From contig CAAFTZ010000136.1 in assembly GCA_900766055.1 (NCBI GenBank), positions 1-24,399 of the forward strand: DNA of 24,399 nt. The letters are read 5' to 3'. Position 1 is the first letter of the stretch. Each line of letters begins with the position of its first letter. Source of the stretch: an uncultured Parasutterella sp. Its GTDB lineage: Bacteria; Pseudomonadota; Gammaproteobacteria; Burkholderiales; Burkholderiaceae_F. Below, piece after piece: positions 8,444 through 15,848 of the stretch. Both the position numbers and the translations under genes were made by a program. The notes beneath the pieces were generated by a model. That model searched no databases. It was not told the origin of the DNA and saw only the letters and a program-made list of their open reading frames with translations.

Positions 8444-8907
8444 ATATCACCTCCACAAAACTGACAGAGCGACTTTTGACACCTATCTCCGTAAAAACAA
8501 GCTACGCTCGTTAGAATTACGTTGTTGTCGATTCACAACAAATTAATGAATATCCCTCCAATACATTCAAAAAATCGAATCATTTCAACATGTTCTCTAT
8601 TCTGTAATGCGGACCCATCCGTTGCTAAATAGCAACATTTCCTCATTTGTCTAATTTCTTTTAAATGAATAAACCCTTTTTGGGTGTTAGATAATTAATC
8701 AAGAATAACCCCGAAGGCCCTCTGGTTCTTGAGGAGAGGGCGAAATATATTATTTCTTAAGGAATCTAAGAGGTCTTAAGGCAAGATTAAATAAAACTCA
8801 ATTTAGGACAAATAAGGGTCAACCCTTAGGCAGTACTCCTAGACTGAATCCTAGATGTTGTAACAAAGCGTTTTCAATCGTTACACCAGTATTTATCTTC
8901 TCCCTTA
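8444..8907 (+). promoter_or_regulatory. Long intergenic leader upstream of the porin gene, with hairpins and short repeats
   Basis: No convincing ORF is seen in these 464 bases. The region is AT-rich and holds several structures: a 7-bp stem GCCCTCT/AGAGGGC (8717-8741), a palindrome TAAGGGT-CA-ACCCTTA (8813-8828), a direct repeat TCTTAAGG (8755 and 8774) and a direct repeat TCCTAGA (8837 and 8849). No unambiguous -35/-10 pair was found. The density of small repeats suggests regulator sites or a structured 5' UTR controlling porin synthesis; this is inference. Confidence 0.4.
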
Positions 8908-8921
8908 AAAGGATAGTGAAA

Positions 8922-10259
8922 ATGAATAAAAAGACTCTCTTAGCAATTGCCATTGCTGCTTCATTAACTCCTGCACTTGCCGCAAATTCCGCTGATACAA
9001 CTTCAACGGATAATTCCGCTCCTGCTGTATCAGCAAGCTCTTCAGCTTCGACATCCGCTTCATCCGTCTCTTATAAATCCGGACCTACCAAACGCGGCCG
9101 CGGTGTCGCTTTCGGCCGTGGTCATAGCGGACACACTCTTAATGTGAGCCATGCATCCGCTGAAATCGCAAATCTTCCAATGGATGCCACCTCAACATCT
9201 ATCACTTTGTTCGGTGAATTAGATGCCGGCGTTAAGGTTTCCAAACTAAAAGGCGGGAAGACCAAAGTTCAGATGTCTAACGGCAATTGGTACTGGACCA
9301 GCTGGGGCATTAAAGGGGTAGAAGATTTGGGCGGCGGCAACGCAGCTATCTTTACACTGCAGCAAGCCTTCAAATTAAATAACGGCGAAGGCGTTGCCTC
9401 AAGCCATGGAACCACCTCCAACGGCGGCTTCAATAATCAGGCCTTCTTAGGTCTTCAGGGCCCCTGGGGACGTCTAACGTTTGGTCATCAGGCAGGTCTG
9501 AGCTCCGGTGACGGCGACTACAGCATGTTAGGCGGAAGCGCTATCGGTACTGGTTTTGACATGATCGGTGACTTAGCGGGCGTCTTCCTCACAACCAGCT
9601 GGCTGGACAATTCCATTGCATACCGCACCCAAGAATGGAACGGCTTGCAGTTTACGGCCATGTATTCAAACGGTACGGACGGCGATGATAACAAGTGGGC
9701 TAAAAACAACCATTACTACGGCGTTGGCGTGACCTATGACGTCGGTGCGTTTAACTCCAATTTCATGTTTGAACGCGAAGATCATAAGTCCAAAGTAGCT
9801 TATGCTGACGGCTCGGTAAAACTAGACCCGACCAATTACTACACTCTCGGTGCTTCTTACGACTTTGGCGACTTCACGCTGTACGGTGCCTACCAATACG
9901 TTTCCCACGGTACAAGAATGCCTGGCTACAACTACATCCACATTGACAAAAAGACCGGTGCTTCTACAACAGTTGCAGCACCCGCAACCAAGGGAGTTAA
10001 TCAGAATGCAGCTTCCGTCTCCATTGCGGCTCCGTTGTGGGGCGGTACAGCAATGCTTCAGTTAAACGGTGTTAAGGGCAAAATTAAGAATACAGGAGAA
10101 AAATACAACGCCTGGTCTATCGGTTCCGGTTACACCTATCCGCTCTCCAAGAGAACATTGGTTTACGGTTCTATCAACTATGGTGACGGCAACAAAGCGC
10201 TCAGTGAATCCAGCATTGACGGCTACAGCTGCATCTTCGGCATGGCTACCTCCTTCTAG
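8922..10259 (+). CDS. Outer-membrane porin with a Ser/Ala-rich N-terminal extension
   Basis: A 445-residue general porin of the Gram-negative porin family (16-stranded barrel, Burkholderiales type). A signal peptide (residues 1-20, ending TPALA) leads into about 72 residues rich in Ser, Ala and Thr with a basic RGRG patch (about 58-61) and several His. The barrel then opens with SITLFGELDAGV (about 93-104) and closes with the expected C-terminal Phe (MATSF). Alternating hydrophobic strands and aromatic girdle residues are visible throughout. The ATG at 8922 has AAAGGA eight bases upstream; a GTG at 8916 is too close to that site. The extension is absent from the second porin here (13984-15081). 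It is followed by a hairpin without a T run and then the tetraheme cytochrome. Substrate is unknown. Confidence 0.88.
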   Translation: MNKKTLLAIAIAASLTPALAANSADTTSTDNSAPAVSASSSASTSASSVSYKSGPTKRGRGVAFGRGHSGHTLNVSHASAEIANLPMDATSTSITLFGELDAGVKVSKLKGGKTKVQMSNGNWYWTSWGIKGVEDLGGGNAAIFTLQQAFKLNNGEGVASSHGTTSNGGFNNQAFLGLQGPWGRLTFGHQAGLSSGDGDYSMLGGSAIGTGFDMIGDLAGVFLTTSWLDNSIAYRTQEWNGLQFTAMYSNGTDGDDNKWAKNNHYYGVGVTYDVGAFNSNFMFEREDHKSKVAYADGSVKLDPTNYYTLGASYDFGDFTLYGAYQYVSHGTRMPGYNYIHIDKKTGASTTVAAPATKGVNQNAASVSIAAPLWGGTAMLQLNGVKGKIKNTGEKYNAWSIGSGYTYPLSKRTLVYGSINYGDGNKALSESSIDGYSCIFGMATSF

Positions 10260-10272
10260 TCATACCAGTCAA

Positions 10273-10293
10273 ACCGCAGCCGCTGGCTGCGGT
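10273..10293 (+). other. Stem-loop between porin and cytochrome genes
   Basis: A perfect 9-bp stem, ACCGCAGCC with GGCTGCGGT, closes a three-base loop 13 bases after the porin stop. No T run follows, so it looks more like an mRNA 3'-end stabiliser or partial attenuator than a full terminator. Transcription may continue into the cytochrome gene. Confidence 0.6.
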
Positions 10294-10303
10294 CAACAAA
10301 CCT

Positions 10304-10351
10304 GAGACCGAGCGGCAAAATGAAAGAATCCTTCAAAAAACCTTCGGTCTC
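10304..10351 (+). other. Inverted repeat just upstream of the cytochrome start
   Basis: GAGACCGA (10304-10311) pairs with TCGGTCTC (10344-10351) around a 32-base loop. The 3' arm lies directly before the AGGAG ribosome binding site (10354-10358) of the ATG at 10365, so folding could affect translation. An earlier in-frame ATG (10320) lies in the loop. Confidence 0.45.
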
Positions 10352-10364
10352 TCAGGAGAAAATA

Positions 10365-11270
10365 ATGGCGACAAAGACTAAATGGTTTTTCTTTTGGCTG
10401 ATTTCCGGATCGTTTTTAGCGGGAATCCTTGCGGTATGCTTTGTTGTCTCCGCAGTCAATTGGCTGGGTTCAGAAACTTTCTGCTCAACCGGCTGCCACA
10501 CAATGAACGGCGTAGCCTATGCATGGAAACAAGGCTCTCATGCCAGAACACCAAGCGGCAAGACCGCGGACTGCTCTGACTGCCACTTGTACAATGCCTC
10601 CGAGAACACTCTCGGGCCCTTAGGTTATATCAGTCTTTTAGGACATAAGATCGTTGCAGCTTCCCACTCAGCATACGGTCAAGTCATCGGACACTTCGCT
10701 ACTCCGACTCAATGGGTTGAACAGCGCCCCGGGATAGAGGCTCAGGAAAAACAATGGTTTGTGGACAATAACTATCATACCTGCCGAGGCTGTCACGACC
10801 TCTCTCGCATGTATGACCCGAAGAATCCTAGCATTGGTGCTTGGCATGCTCTATATCAGGATCAGCCGCTTGACTGCTTGGCTTGCCACAAAGACGTGGG
10901 CCACAACTACAAACAAGTTGATACCTATATTGACGCCAACCACGCTTATCCTCCGTTAGACGAAGCCTGGGTTTTCCCGGTTGCGGCCACTACTTCCGCA
11001 AGCCCGATGCCTCCGCAGAACCTGACGCCTGAACAGCTCAAGAAAGACGCTTTACCATGGACGCCGTCTTCCGTCAGCAGTGCGTCAACATCTGCTGCTC
11101 AAAACGCACCAGTGAACCAAAGCAAAGATGTCCAGCAAATCGCAAATGAACTGAACCAAAAGATCACTCAGCCGATAACTCCGAATGCTCAAAATGCTTC
11201 TCCAGCTTCGGCTCCAAAAGCTCAGGCGACTACAACGGCGAGCACACCTGCAAAAAGTACAGCGCAATAG
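10365..11270 (+). CDS. Membrane-anchored tetraheme cytochrome c, NapC/NirT/NrfH family quinol dehydrogenase
   Basis: A 301-residue protein that should take electrons from the quinol pool and deliver them to periplasmic reductases. One N-terminal helix (about residues 8-31) anchors a periplasmic domain with four c-type heme sites: CSTGCH (40-45, followed by T-M, so CX3CHxM), CSDCH (70-74), CRGCH (140-144) and CLACH (171-175). The Met after the first site fits the NrfH-type heme 1 ligand. After about residue 190 there is a roughly 110-residue Ala/Ser/Thr/Pro/Gln-rich tail, not usual in the roughly 200-residue family. The ATG at 10365 has AGGAG six bases upstream; the in-frame ATG at 10320 has no ribosome binding site. 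Its reductase partner is not adjacent. Confidence 0.85.
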   Translation: MATKTKWFFFWLISGSFLAGILAVCFVVSAVNWLGSETFCSTGCHTMNGVAYAWKQGSHARTPSGKTADCSDCHLYNASENTLGPLGYISLLGHKIVAASHSAYGQVIGHFATPTQWVEQRPGIEAQEKQWFVDNNYHTCRGCHDLSRMYDPKNPSIGAWHALYQDQPLDCLACHKDVGHNYKQVDTYIDANHAYPPLDEAWVFPVAATTSASPMPPQNLTPEQLKKDALPWTPSSVSSASTSAAQNAPVNQSKDVQQIANELNQKITQPITPNAQNASPASAPKAQATTTASTPAKSTAQ

Positions 11271-11298
11271 CGCTTTTAGATAAAGCATACTCCCTGAC

Positions 11299-11330
11299 CG
11301 GCGTGATCTGACTTCAGACACGCCGATTTT
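11299..11330 (+). terminator. Terminator after the tetraheme cytochrome gene
   Basis: CGGCGTG (11299-11305) pairs with CACGCCG (11319-11325), with an inner TCTGA/TCAGA stem, followed by ATTTTCTTT. It lies 28 bases after the stop. Confidence 0.85.
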
Positions 11331-11370
11331 CTTTAGGCGCGCTCAGCCGTCACTTGAGTTATGGAGCGTC

Positions 11371-11406
11371 AAAAAGATATCGGCGGTTCCTAACGAAAGC
11401 GCCGAT
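11371..11406 (-). terminator. Terminator after apbE
   Basis: On the minus strand ATCGGCG (11406-11400) pairs with CGCCGAT (11385-11379) around a 14-base loop, followed by ATCTTTTT. It lies 20 bases after the apbE stop. With the facing + strand terminator it separates two convergent units. Confidence 0.75.
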
Positions 11407-11426
11407 GCCTTGCATTCCCTTGTCCG

Positions 11427-12515
11427 TTAATTGTTCTTCTTAACCCCAGCTTCTACTTTCTTTTTTGGTTCGATAACTCCGTATCGATAGGTATGGCGAA
11501 CAACCTGGAAATCATTTTCCAGATTTTTGGTATAAACCACGTTCTTATTATCTTCATCAACCAGTACAGCTTTCAGTTCAGGATGTTCCGCAAGGTAGTT
11601 CACAGCCCCGTTAAAACCAAAAACGAAAAGTGCTGTACACAACCCATCCGCTAACGCAGATTCTTTATTGATGATGGTAACCGAATGCAAAGTCGCTGGC
11701 ACAGGACTTCCGGTGCGAGGGTTAAGAATGTGGTGGTATTTCTTTCCGTCTTTAATAAAAAACTTCTCGTAGTCACCGCTCGTCACGACGGATTCATCTC
11801 GAGACGGAACCGCGGCAAAATAGGAATTGATGCGGTTATCAGGCTCCTGAATCCCAATTTCCCAGGGATATCCGATATCACTGGTACCTAACGTAATAAT
11901 GTTCCCGCCGAGACTAATCAGTGCGTCATTACAGCCGTTTTCTCGCAGACGCTGAGCGACTTTGTCCGCGATAAAACCTTTTCCCGTTGCTCCGAGAGTA
12001 ATTTCCTGCCCTTCTCCGATACGGGCCCAAATAACGTTGCCTTCGCGCTTTATTTCAATCTTCTTCCAGTCGACTTTGGGCAGCACTTTAGCAATTTCTT
12101 CTTGTGTCGGAACTCTATGGTTGCTGTGGTCAACACTCCACATTTTCACAAGAGTCCCAACGGTCGGGTCAAGGGCACCGTGCGTCATCGCACAAATTTG
12201 TTTCGTTTTTTCCAGAATTTCAGCCGTATCAGCAGAAACCTTTATCCACTTCCCGTTGCTTTTCCCGAGTCTGGAGATATCACTGTCTTCCCGATAGGCA
12301 GACAAAAGGTCTTCTAAGCGTAAGACCTCTTTTTTAACAACGTTGGCGCAGAACTGTGCTTTTTCTTTATTGTCCGCCTTAATTTGGGAGGAAATCGTAG
12401 TTCCCAAAGCCGTAAACTCATAGTTATAGATATCGCCTGTTGCGGCTGTGCAGACCGGAGCAGTCAAAACTGCCGCTATCATAAGAGCAGTAAGCTTAAT
12501 GTTTGGATATTTCAC
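11427..12515 (-). CDS. apbE: ApbE-family FAD:protein FMN transferase
   Basis: A 362-residue exported enzyme that covalently attaches FMN from FAD to Thr/Ser of extracytoplasmic flavoproteins such as FMN-binding-domain reductases and Rnf/Nqr subunits. An N-terminal signal peptide (about residues 1-25) is visible; the Cys in APVC is a poor lipobox, so the anchor is uncertain. Family motifs include EDLLSAYREDSDISRLG, LGATGKGFIADKVA, DALISLGGNI, VVTSGDYEKFF, HHILNPRTGSPV and a Mg-site-like ALADGLCTALFVFG. Translation starts at GTG with GGAGG five bases upstream. The start lies inside the end of the Sel1-repeat gene (20-base overlap), so the two are cotranscribed. No flavoprotein substrate is encoded in the window. 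Confidence 0.9.
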   Translation of the reverse strand: MKYPNIKLTALMIAAVLTAPVCTAATGDIYNYEFTALGTTISSQIKADNKEKAQFCANVVKKEVLRLEDLLSAYREDSDISRLGKSNGKWIKVSADTAEILEKTKQICAMTHGALDPTVGTLVKMWSVDHSNHRVPTQEEIAKVLPKVDWKKIEIKREGNVIWARIGEGQEITLGATGKGFIADKVAQRLRENGCNDALISLGGNIITLGTSDIGYPWEIGIQEPDNRINSYFAAVPSRDESVVTSGDYEKFFIKDGKKYHHILNPRTGSPVPATLHSVTIINKESALADGLCTALFVFGFNGAVNYLAEHPELKAVLVDEDNKNVVYTKNLENDFQVVRHTYRYGVIEPKKKVEAGVKKNN

Positions 12516-12981
12516 TTTTTCCTCCGCTTAGGTATCCCATATGCCCCTCAAAACCAGGATTCTTAACATGCGAACAGCCCAAGGGCTCGCCTAACTCGCA
12601 TGCCTTCTGATAAAAAGGCATTGCCGCCTGTAAAGAAGGATTGACACCAATTCCGAGGCGAACATTGTTTGCTAAAGCCAAGCAGCCGACTCCCAAATTT
12701 AAATCACAGGCTTTTTTATAAAACACATTGCACTGGGAATATTTACTTCCGTTCTGATTATTAAAACCTAAATAAAAGCATCCTTGCGCGTAATTTAAAT
12801 CACAGGCTTTTTGAGCTAGTTCGGAGGCCCTTCCAAAGTTTTTAGCCTTATGCATCTCGATAGCAGCCAAGTAACACGCCTGGCCATTGCCCTTCTTACA
12901 AGACTGAGTATTGACATCTTGAGCATGCGTCCCAGTAGCGGCTAGGAGAATAAGAGCAGAAAAAAAGAAGCTTTTTCTCAT
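12496..12981 (-). CDS. Secreted Sel1-like repeat protein
   Basis: A 161-residue protein with a signal peptide (MRKSFFFSALILLAATGTHA) followed by about four Sel1/TPR-like helical repeats, each with paired cysteines (for example CDLNYAQGCFYLG, CDLNLGVGCLALANN and CELGEPLGC). This spacing resembles the disulfide-bonded cysteine-rich Sel1 proteins such as Helicobacter Hcp. A longer frame reaches 13059, but the ATG at 12981 is preferred because it begins the signal peptide. No good ribosome binding site precedes it; a small hairpin (CCGA/TCGG) lies upstream. It is the first gene of a unit with apbE, with a 20-base overlap. It probably serves as a periplasmic scaffold, but the partner is unknown. 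Confidence 0.75.
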   Translation of the reverse strand: MRKSFFFSALILLAATGTHAQDVNTQSCKKGNGQACYLAAIEMHKAKNFGRASELAQKACDLNYAQGCFYLGFNNQNGSKYSQCNVFYKKACDLNLGVGCLALANNVRLGIGVNPSLQAAMPFYQKACELGEPLGCSHVKNPGFEGHMGYLSGGKSEISKH

Positions 12982-13184
12982 AGTTTTTTGCCGAGAAATT
13001 TCGGAATCTCTAATTGATCGGTAACTAATTATTTTTAACATAAAAATAATGGTTAACACTCATTATATTGAAGAAGTATTTAATTTGAGAGCCTCAAGGA
13101 TCCGGTGTTTTGCCGCTTTGACACTAGTCTTGCAATTTTTTAGCGTTGCCTTCAGGAACTTCTTGCTCTTAGAAGTGCAAGAAA

Positions 13185-13820
13185 TCACAAATCTGATTCT
13201 TTCACTGCCGTCCAAATTAATGCAGTTCCAAAAACTCCAAATATTGCCCCGCAGATGCCGTCAATCCACCTGCCGGACTTTCGGTAAAAAGCCTTTGGTT
13301 TCGGCAAGCCCAAAATCAGAGCAACAAAAGAAAACCAAAAGAAACTTTCTAGAACCACCACTGCGTAAATTAAAACGGCCTCACTCGTCCCCATATCTGC
13401 GGTAATAAAGAGCGAAAAAACGGAACTAAAGTAAATTAGAGCTTTTGCATTCGATAAATTTGTCAAAAGTCCGATGGCAAAAGATCTAAAGCCCGAACGG
13501 GGCGTCGGTACATTCTGCCGGCTCGCTGTTTGCTTATTGCATGCGCTTCTCAAAAGAAGAAAGGCCAGCCACCCCAAGTAGAGGCCGCCCAAGAACATAA
13601 TCAACTGCTGCAGCCAGGCAAACTGCTCAAACAACCACTGAAGGCCTAACAATGAGAGCGCCGCCCAAAAAGCTACGCCTAAGGTAATGCCCAAGACACA
13701 GCACAACGCCTCTTTTCGAGATCTTCCGACGGCCGTCTGCATTACGATAAAACAATCCGGTCCGGGAGACATTAAGGCAATTAAATGGACGGCGGCAATC
13801 GTAAAAAGTGTCGAAAGCAT
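13185..13820 (-). CDS. LysE/RhtB-family amino acid exporter
   Basis: A 211-residue inner-membrane protein with about six hydrophobic helices and the family N-terminal motif HLIALMSPGPDCFIVMQTAVGRSRKEALCCVLGITLG, of which SPGPD (about residues 18-22) is the conserved signature. NLSNAKALIYF (about 121-131) is the second conserved region. These proteins export amino acids such as lysine, threonine or homoserine; the substrate cannot be told. An AGGA lies seven bases before the ATG. It is read in the same direction as the porin gene upstream but is separated from it by a terminator. A weak stem-loop (TTCTTGC/GCAAGAA, 13160-13183) follows the stop. Confidence 0.85.
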   Translation of the reverse strand: MLSTLFTIAAVHLIALMSPGPDCFIVMQTAVGRSRKEALCCVLGITLGVAFWAALSLLGLQWLFEQFAWLQQLIMFLGGLYLGWLAFLLLRSACNKQTASRQNVPTPRSGFRSFAIGLLTNLSNAKALIYFSSVFSLFITADMGTSEAVLIYAVVVLESFFWFSFVALILGLPKPKAFYRKSGRWIDGICGAIFGVFGTALIWTAVKESDL

Positions 13821-13880
13821 TGGGAATCCTTAATCGGTAAGAAGTAGCTAATCTAAAATTGTATTATTCCGTACGCTTTG

Positions 13881-13923
13881 AAAAATAAATAAGCAGCAGA
13901 ATCAGCTCCCAATCCTGCCGCTT
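13881..13923 (-). terminator. Terminator after the second porin gene
   Basis: On the minus strand AAGCGGCAG (13923-13915) pairs with CTGCTGCTT (13899-13891), nine pairs with one G-U, followed by ATTTATTTTT. Confidence 0.75.
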
Positions 13924-13983
13924 ACAGTTATGTTGTTAACCTTTTATAAGCTCATCTATCAGGCAACTTCCAAAAAGCCGTTT

Positions 13984-15081
13984 TTAAAATGCGTGGTGGA
14001 GACCCAAGCCTAGACTCCAAGACTTAAAGTTTTCTTCAACAGCTTTTTCCTTCAGCATCTTGCCTGCAGTCGCATAGGCACCCCAACCATAAACAAAGGT
14101 ACGTTTAGAAAGCGGATATTCATAGGCAGCCCCGACTGTAAAGCGGTTAAATTTGTCATTTGACAGCTTTTCATCACCCACGACAACTCCGTCGGCTGAT
14201 TTGACTTTTCCGAACCCATAATTCGCTGCGACTTTGAATGTACCGCCTGCCGCAGGCACTTCTGCACCCAAAGTAAATGCATTCTGATTCATGCCTTTTC
14301 CGGCAACAGTAACATCTTCTAATTGGTCAAAACCGTGGAAGCGGCTCGCATACTGATAACCGAAGAAAGCCTTAGCAACTTCAAAATCATAAGCTGCACT
14401 GAGGCTGTACACCATTGTCGCTTTATCTTTGTTTTCGGCGCCCTTGTTATCAAAACGCTCGACAATACCGGCAAGAGACAAATTACCGATTTCATAAGTA
14501 GCGCCCAAGCCATAGTAGTGGCTGTTGCGCGACCATTTTTGAGTGTCCTCTTCTACACCGTTTGAATATTGCGCATGAATTTTCAACCCGCCAAATTCAG
14601 GAGAAACGTAAACGATGCTGTTATTGTTAATCTGACCAGTGACAAATGTATTTCCCAGCCCGGCCTGGAGGTAGTCGGTACCAAAGGGAGAAGCGTCCCA
14701 AATCGAATAAGAGCCTTCGTAAGAAGCTAAACCACCCATGCGGCCAAAGGCAAGTTCGCCAAAATTACCAGACAAGGAGAGTGTTGCCTGCTTGCTAAAA
14801 GCTTTGCCCTCTTCTCCGGCAGCACCATTGTCCATGGTAAAGCCATTTTCCAAAAGAAAGCCAACCGAGTATCCGTTTCCTAAATCTTCAGTCCCTTCCA
14901 GGCCCCAAACGCTACCTCCTGCGATCCCGTCGTCAAAGGAAACGGTAGCGTCCCCGCCTTTTGCCTTATTGACGACAACTGCTCCGTCGATTGTCCCGTA
15001 AAGTGTAACTTGAGACTCGGCGGCAGCCATCGTGCCAACAGAAGCAAATGCAATGATCAAAGCTGCTTTAGTTAATTTCAT
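13984..15081 (-). CDS. Outer-membrane porin, general Burkholderiales type
   Basis: A 365-residue porin with a signal peptide (about residues 1-21, MKLTKAALIIAFASVGTMAAA). The barrel starts directly with SQVTLYGTIDGAVVV and ends with the C-terminal Phe of LHHAF, which is required for outer-membrane insertion by the Bam complex. Typical conserved segments include WGLEGTEDLGNG (about 59-70) and FGRMGG (about 112-117). AGAGG precedes the ATG by about four bases. It resembles the other porin here from the first barrel strand on but lacks its N-terminal extension. The upstream region is shared with the divergent feo operon and contains a partial Fur-like site (15115-15133), so iron-responsive expression is possible. 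Confidence 0.9.
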   Translation of the reverse strand: MKLTKAALIIAFASVGTMAAAESQVTLYGTIDGAVVVNKAKGGDATVSFDDGIAGGSVWGLEGTEDLGNGYSVGFLLENGFTMDNGAAGEEGKAFSKQATLSLSGNFGELAFGRMGGLASYEGSYSIWDASPFGTDYLQAGLGNTFVTGQINNNSIVYVSPEFGGLKIHAQYSNGVEEDTQKWSRNSHYYGLGATYEIGNLSLAGIVERFDNKGAENKDKATMVYSLSAAYDFEVAKAFFGYQYASRFHGFDQLEDVTVAGKGMNQNAFTLGAEVPAAGGTFKVAANYGFGKVKSADGVVVGDEKLSNDKFNRFTVGAAYEYPLSKRTFVYGWGAYATAGKMLKEKAVEENFKSWSLGLGLHHAF

Positions 15082-15114
15082 ACTACCTCTGAAAATTGTA
15101 AAAGTATTAAACAG

Positions 15115-15133
15115 GAATCATTCTCATTTTATC
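15115..15133 (-). promoter_or_regulatory. Possible Fur site upstream of the second porin
   Basis: On the minus strand this reads AATGAGAATGATTC within 15115-15128. It matches the first half of the TGATAAT-N-ATTATCA Fur motif well but the second half poorly. It lies about 34 bases before the porin start. Confidence 0.35.
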
Positions 15134-15280
15134 TCTCAAAAAAATAAAAATATAACTTTACGGATAAGAGTTTAATTTCCATATTCAAGGGATTCCATAA
15201 CTCAATTTTCCTTAAGAATTTCAATGTGTTAATCGTATAAATAACACTTTTCCCTTAGGTAATTAAGTGAAATCCCTATC

Positions 15281-15299
15281 GATAATGATTATTGTTTTC
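15281..15299 (+). promoter_or_regulatory. Fur box 1 of the feo operon
   Basis: GATAATGATTATTGTTTTC matches the Fur consensus GATAATGATAATCATTATC closely in its first two hexamers. It lies 40 bases upstream of an almost identical site. Confidence 0.75.
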
Positions 15300-15320
15300 A
15301 AATTGAAAGAGTAACATTTT

Positions 15321-15339
15321 GATAATGATTATCGTTTTT
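15321..15339 (+). promoter_or_regulatory. Fur box 2 of the feo operon
   Basis: GATAATGATTATCGTTTTT repeats the core of box 1 and ends 12 bases before the proposed feoA start. Two tandem sites next to a ferrous iron transporter strongly suggest Fur repression. Confidence 0.8.
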
Positions 15340-15351
15340 GTTTCAACTTTT

Positions 15352-15600
15352 ATGACAGATGCTACATCTCATCGTTTGGCCCATCTTCCGATAAATACCC
15401 GATGCAGAATCGCAAAACTAGGAGACATTTCTCCGAGTGAATTAAAACGGCTTCGGGACCTGGGTTTATTCATCGGCAGTGTCGTCTCGGTGATCACCTG
15501 CGCACCGAGCGGACCTCTGCTGCTGTCAGTTGGCGACACAAGAATTGCCATTAATCGTGACGTTGCGGCCGAAATAAAGGTTGTTCGCATTTTCGAATAG
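15352..15600 (+). CDS. FeoA-domain protein, first of two
   Basis: An 82-residue cytoplasmic SH3-like FeoA-domain protein, a small partner of FeoB in Fe(II) uptake. Family features are the segment GDISPSELKRLRDLGLFIGSVVSV (about residues 28-51) and the closing strand region GDTRIAINRDVAAEIKV. The frame is open back to 15319, but that part overlaps Fur box 2; the ATG at 15352 gives a normal length. Its ribosome binding site is weak. It is nine bases from the second feoA, and the two copies are only distantly alike. Confidence 0.8.
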   Translation: MTDATSHRLAHLPINTRCRIAKLGDISPSELKRLRDLGLFIGSVVSVITCAPSGPLLLSVGDTRIAINRDVAAEIKVVRIFE

Positions 15601-15609
15601 GAGAACTTC

Positions 15610-15837
15610 ATGCAACTTCGCGATTTAAAACCCGGACAAAAAGGCGTCGTGAAAGGTTTTTTGCCGGGAAATCAAGAATATCGGAAAAAACTTTTTTCTT
15701 TAGGTGTACTGCCTAATACCCAATTTGAAGTCACTCGGGTTGCGCCCTTAGGAGACCCTATTGAAATCAAACTTCGCGGGTCTTTCATTAGTGTTCGGAA
15801 AGCCGAAATCGAAATTATTGACGTTTATCCCTTATAA
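15610..15837 (+). CDS. feoA: FeoA-domain protein, second copy
   Basis: A 75-residue FeoA of the standard length: MQLRDLKPGQKGVVKGF at the start, then YRKKLFSLGVLPNTQFEV and IEIKLRGSFISVRKAEIEII, the expected SH3-like strand pattern. AGGAG stands seven bases before the ATG. It lies between the first feoA-domain gene and feoB (gap 11 bases) and is closer than the first copy to E. coli-type FeoA. Confidence 0.9.
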   Translation: MQLRDLKPGQKGVVKGFLPGNQEYRKKLFSLGVLPNTQFEVTRVAPLGDPIEIKLRGSFISVRKAEIEIIDVYPL

Positions 15838-15848
15838 GGAAAAATATC

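Noticed and set aside
15319..15351. Longer start for the first feoA-domain gene (TTG 15319 or ATG 15325)
   Set aside because: These codons overlap Fur box 2 and encode residues not found in the family.
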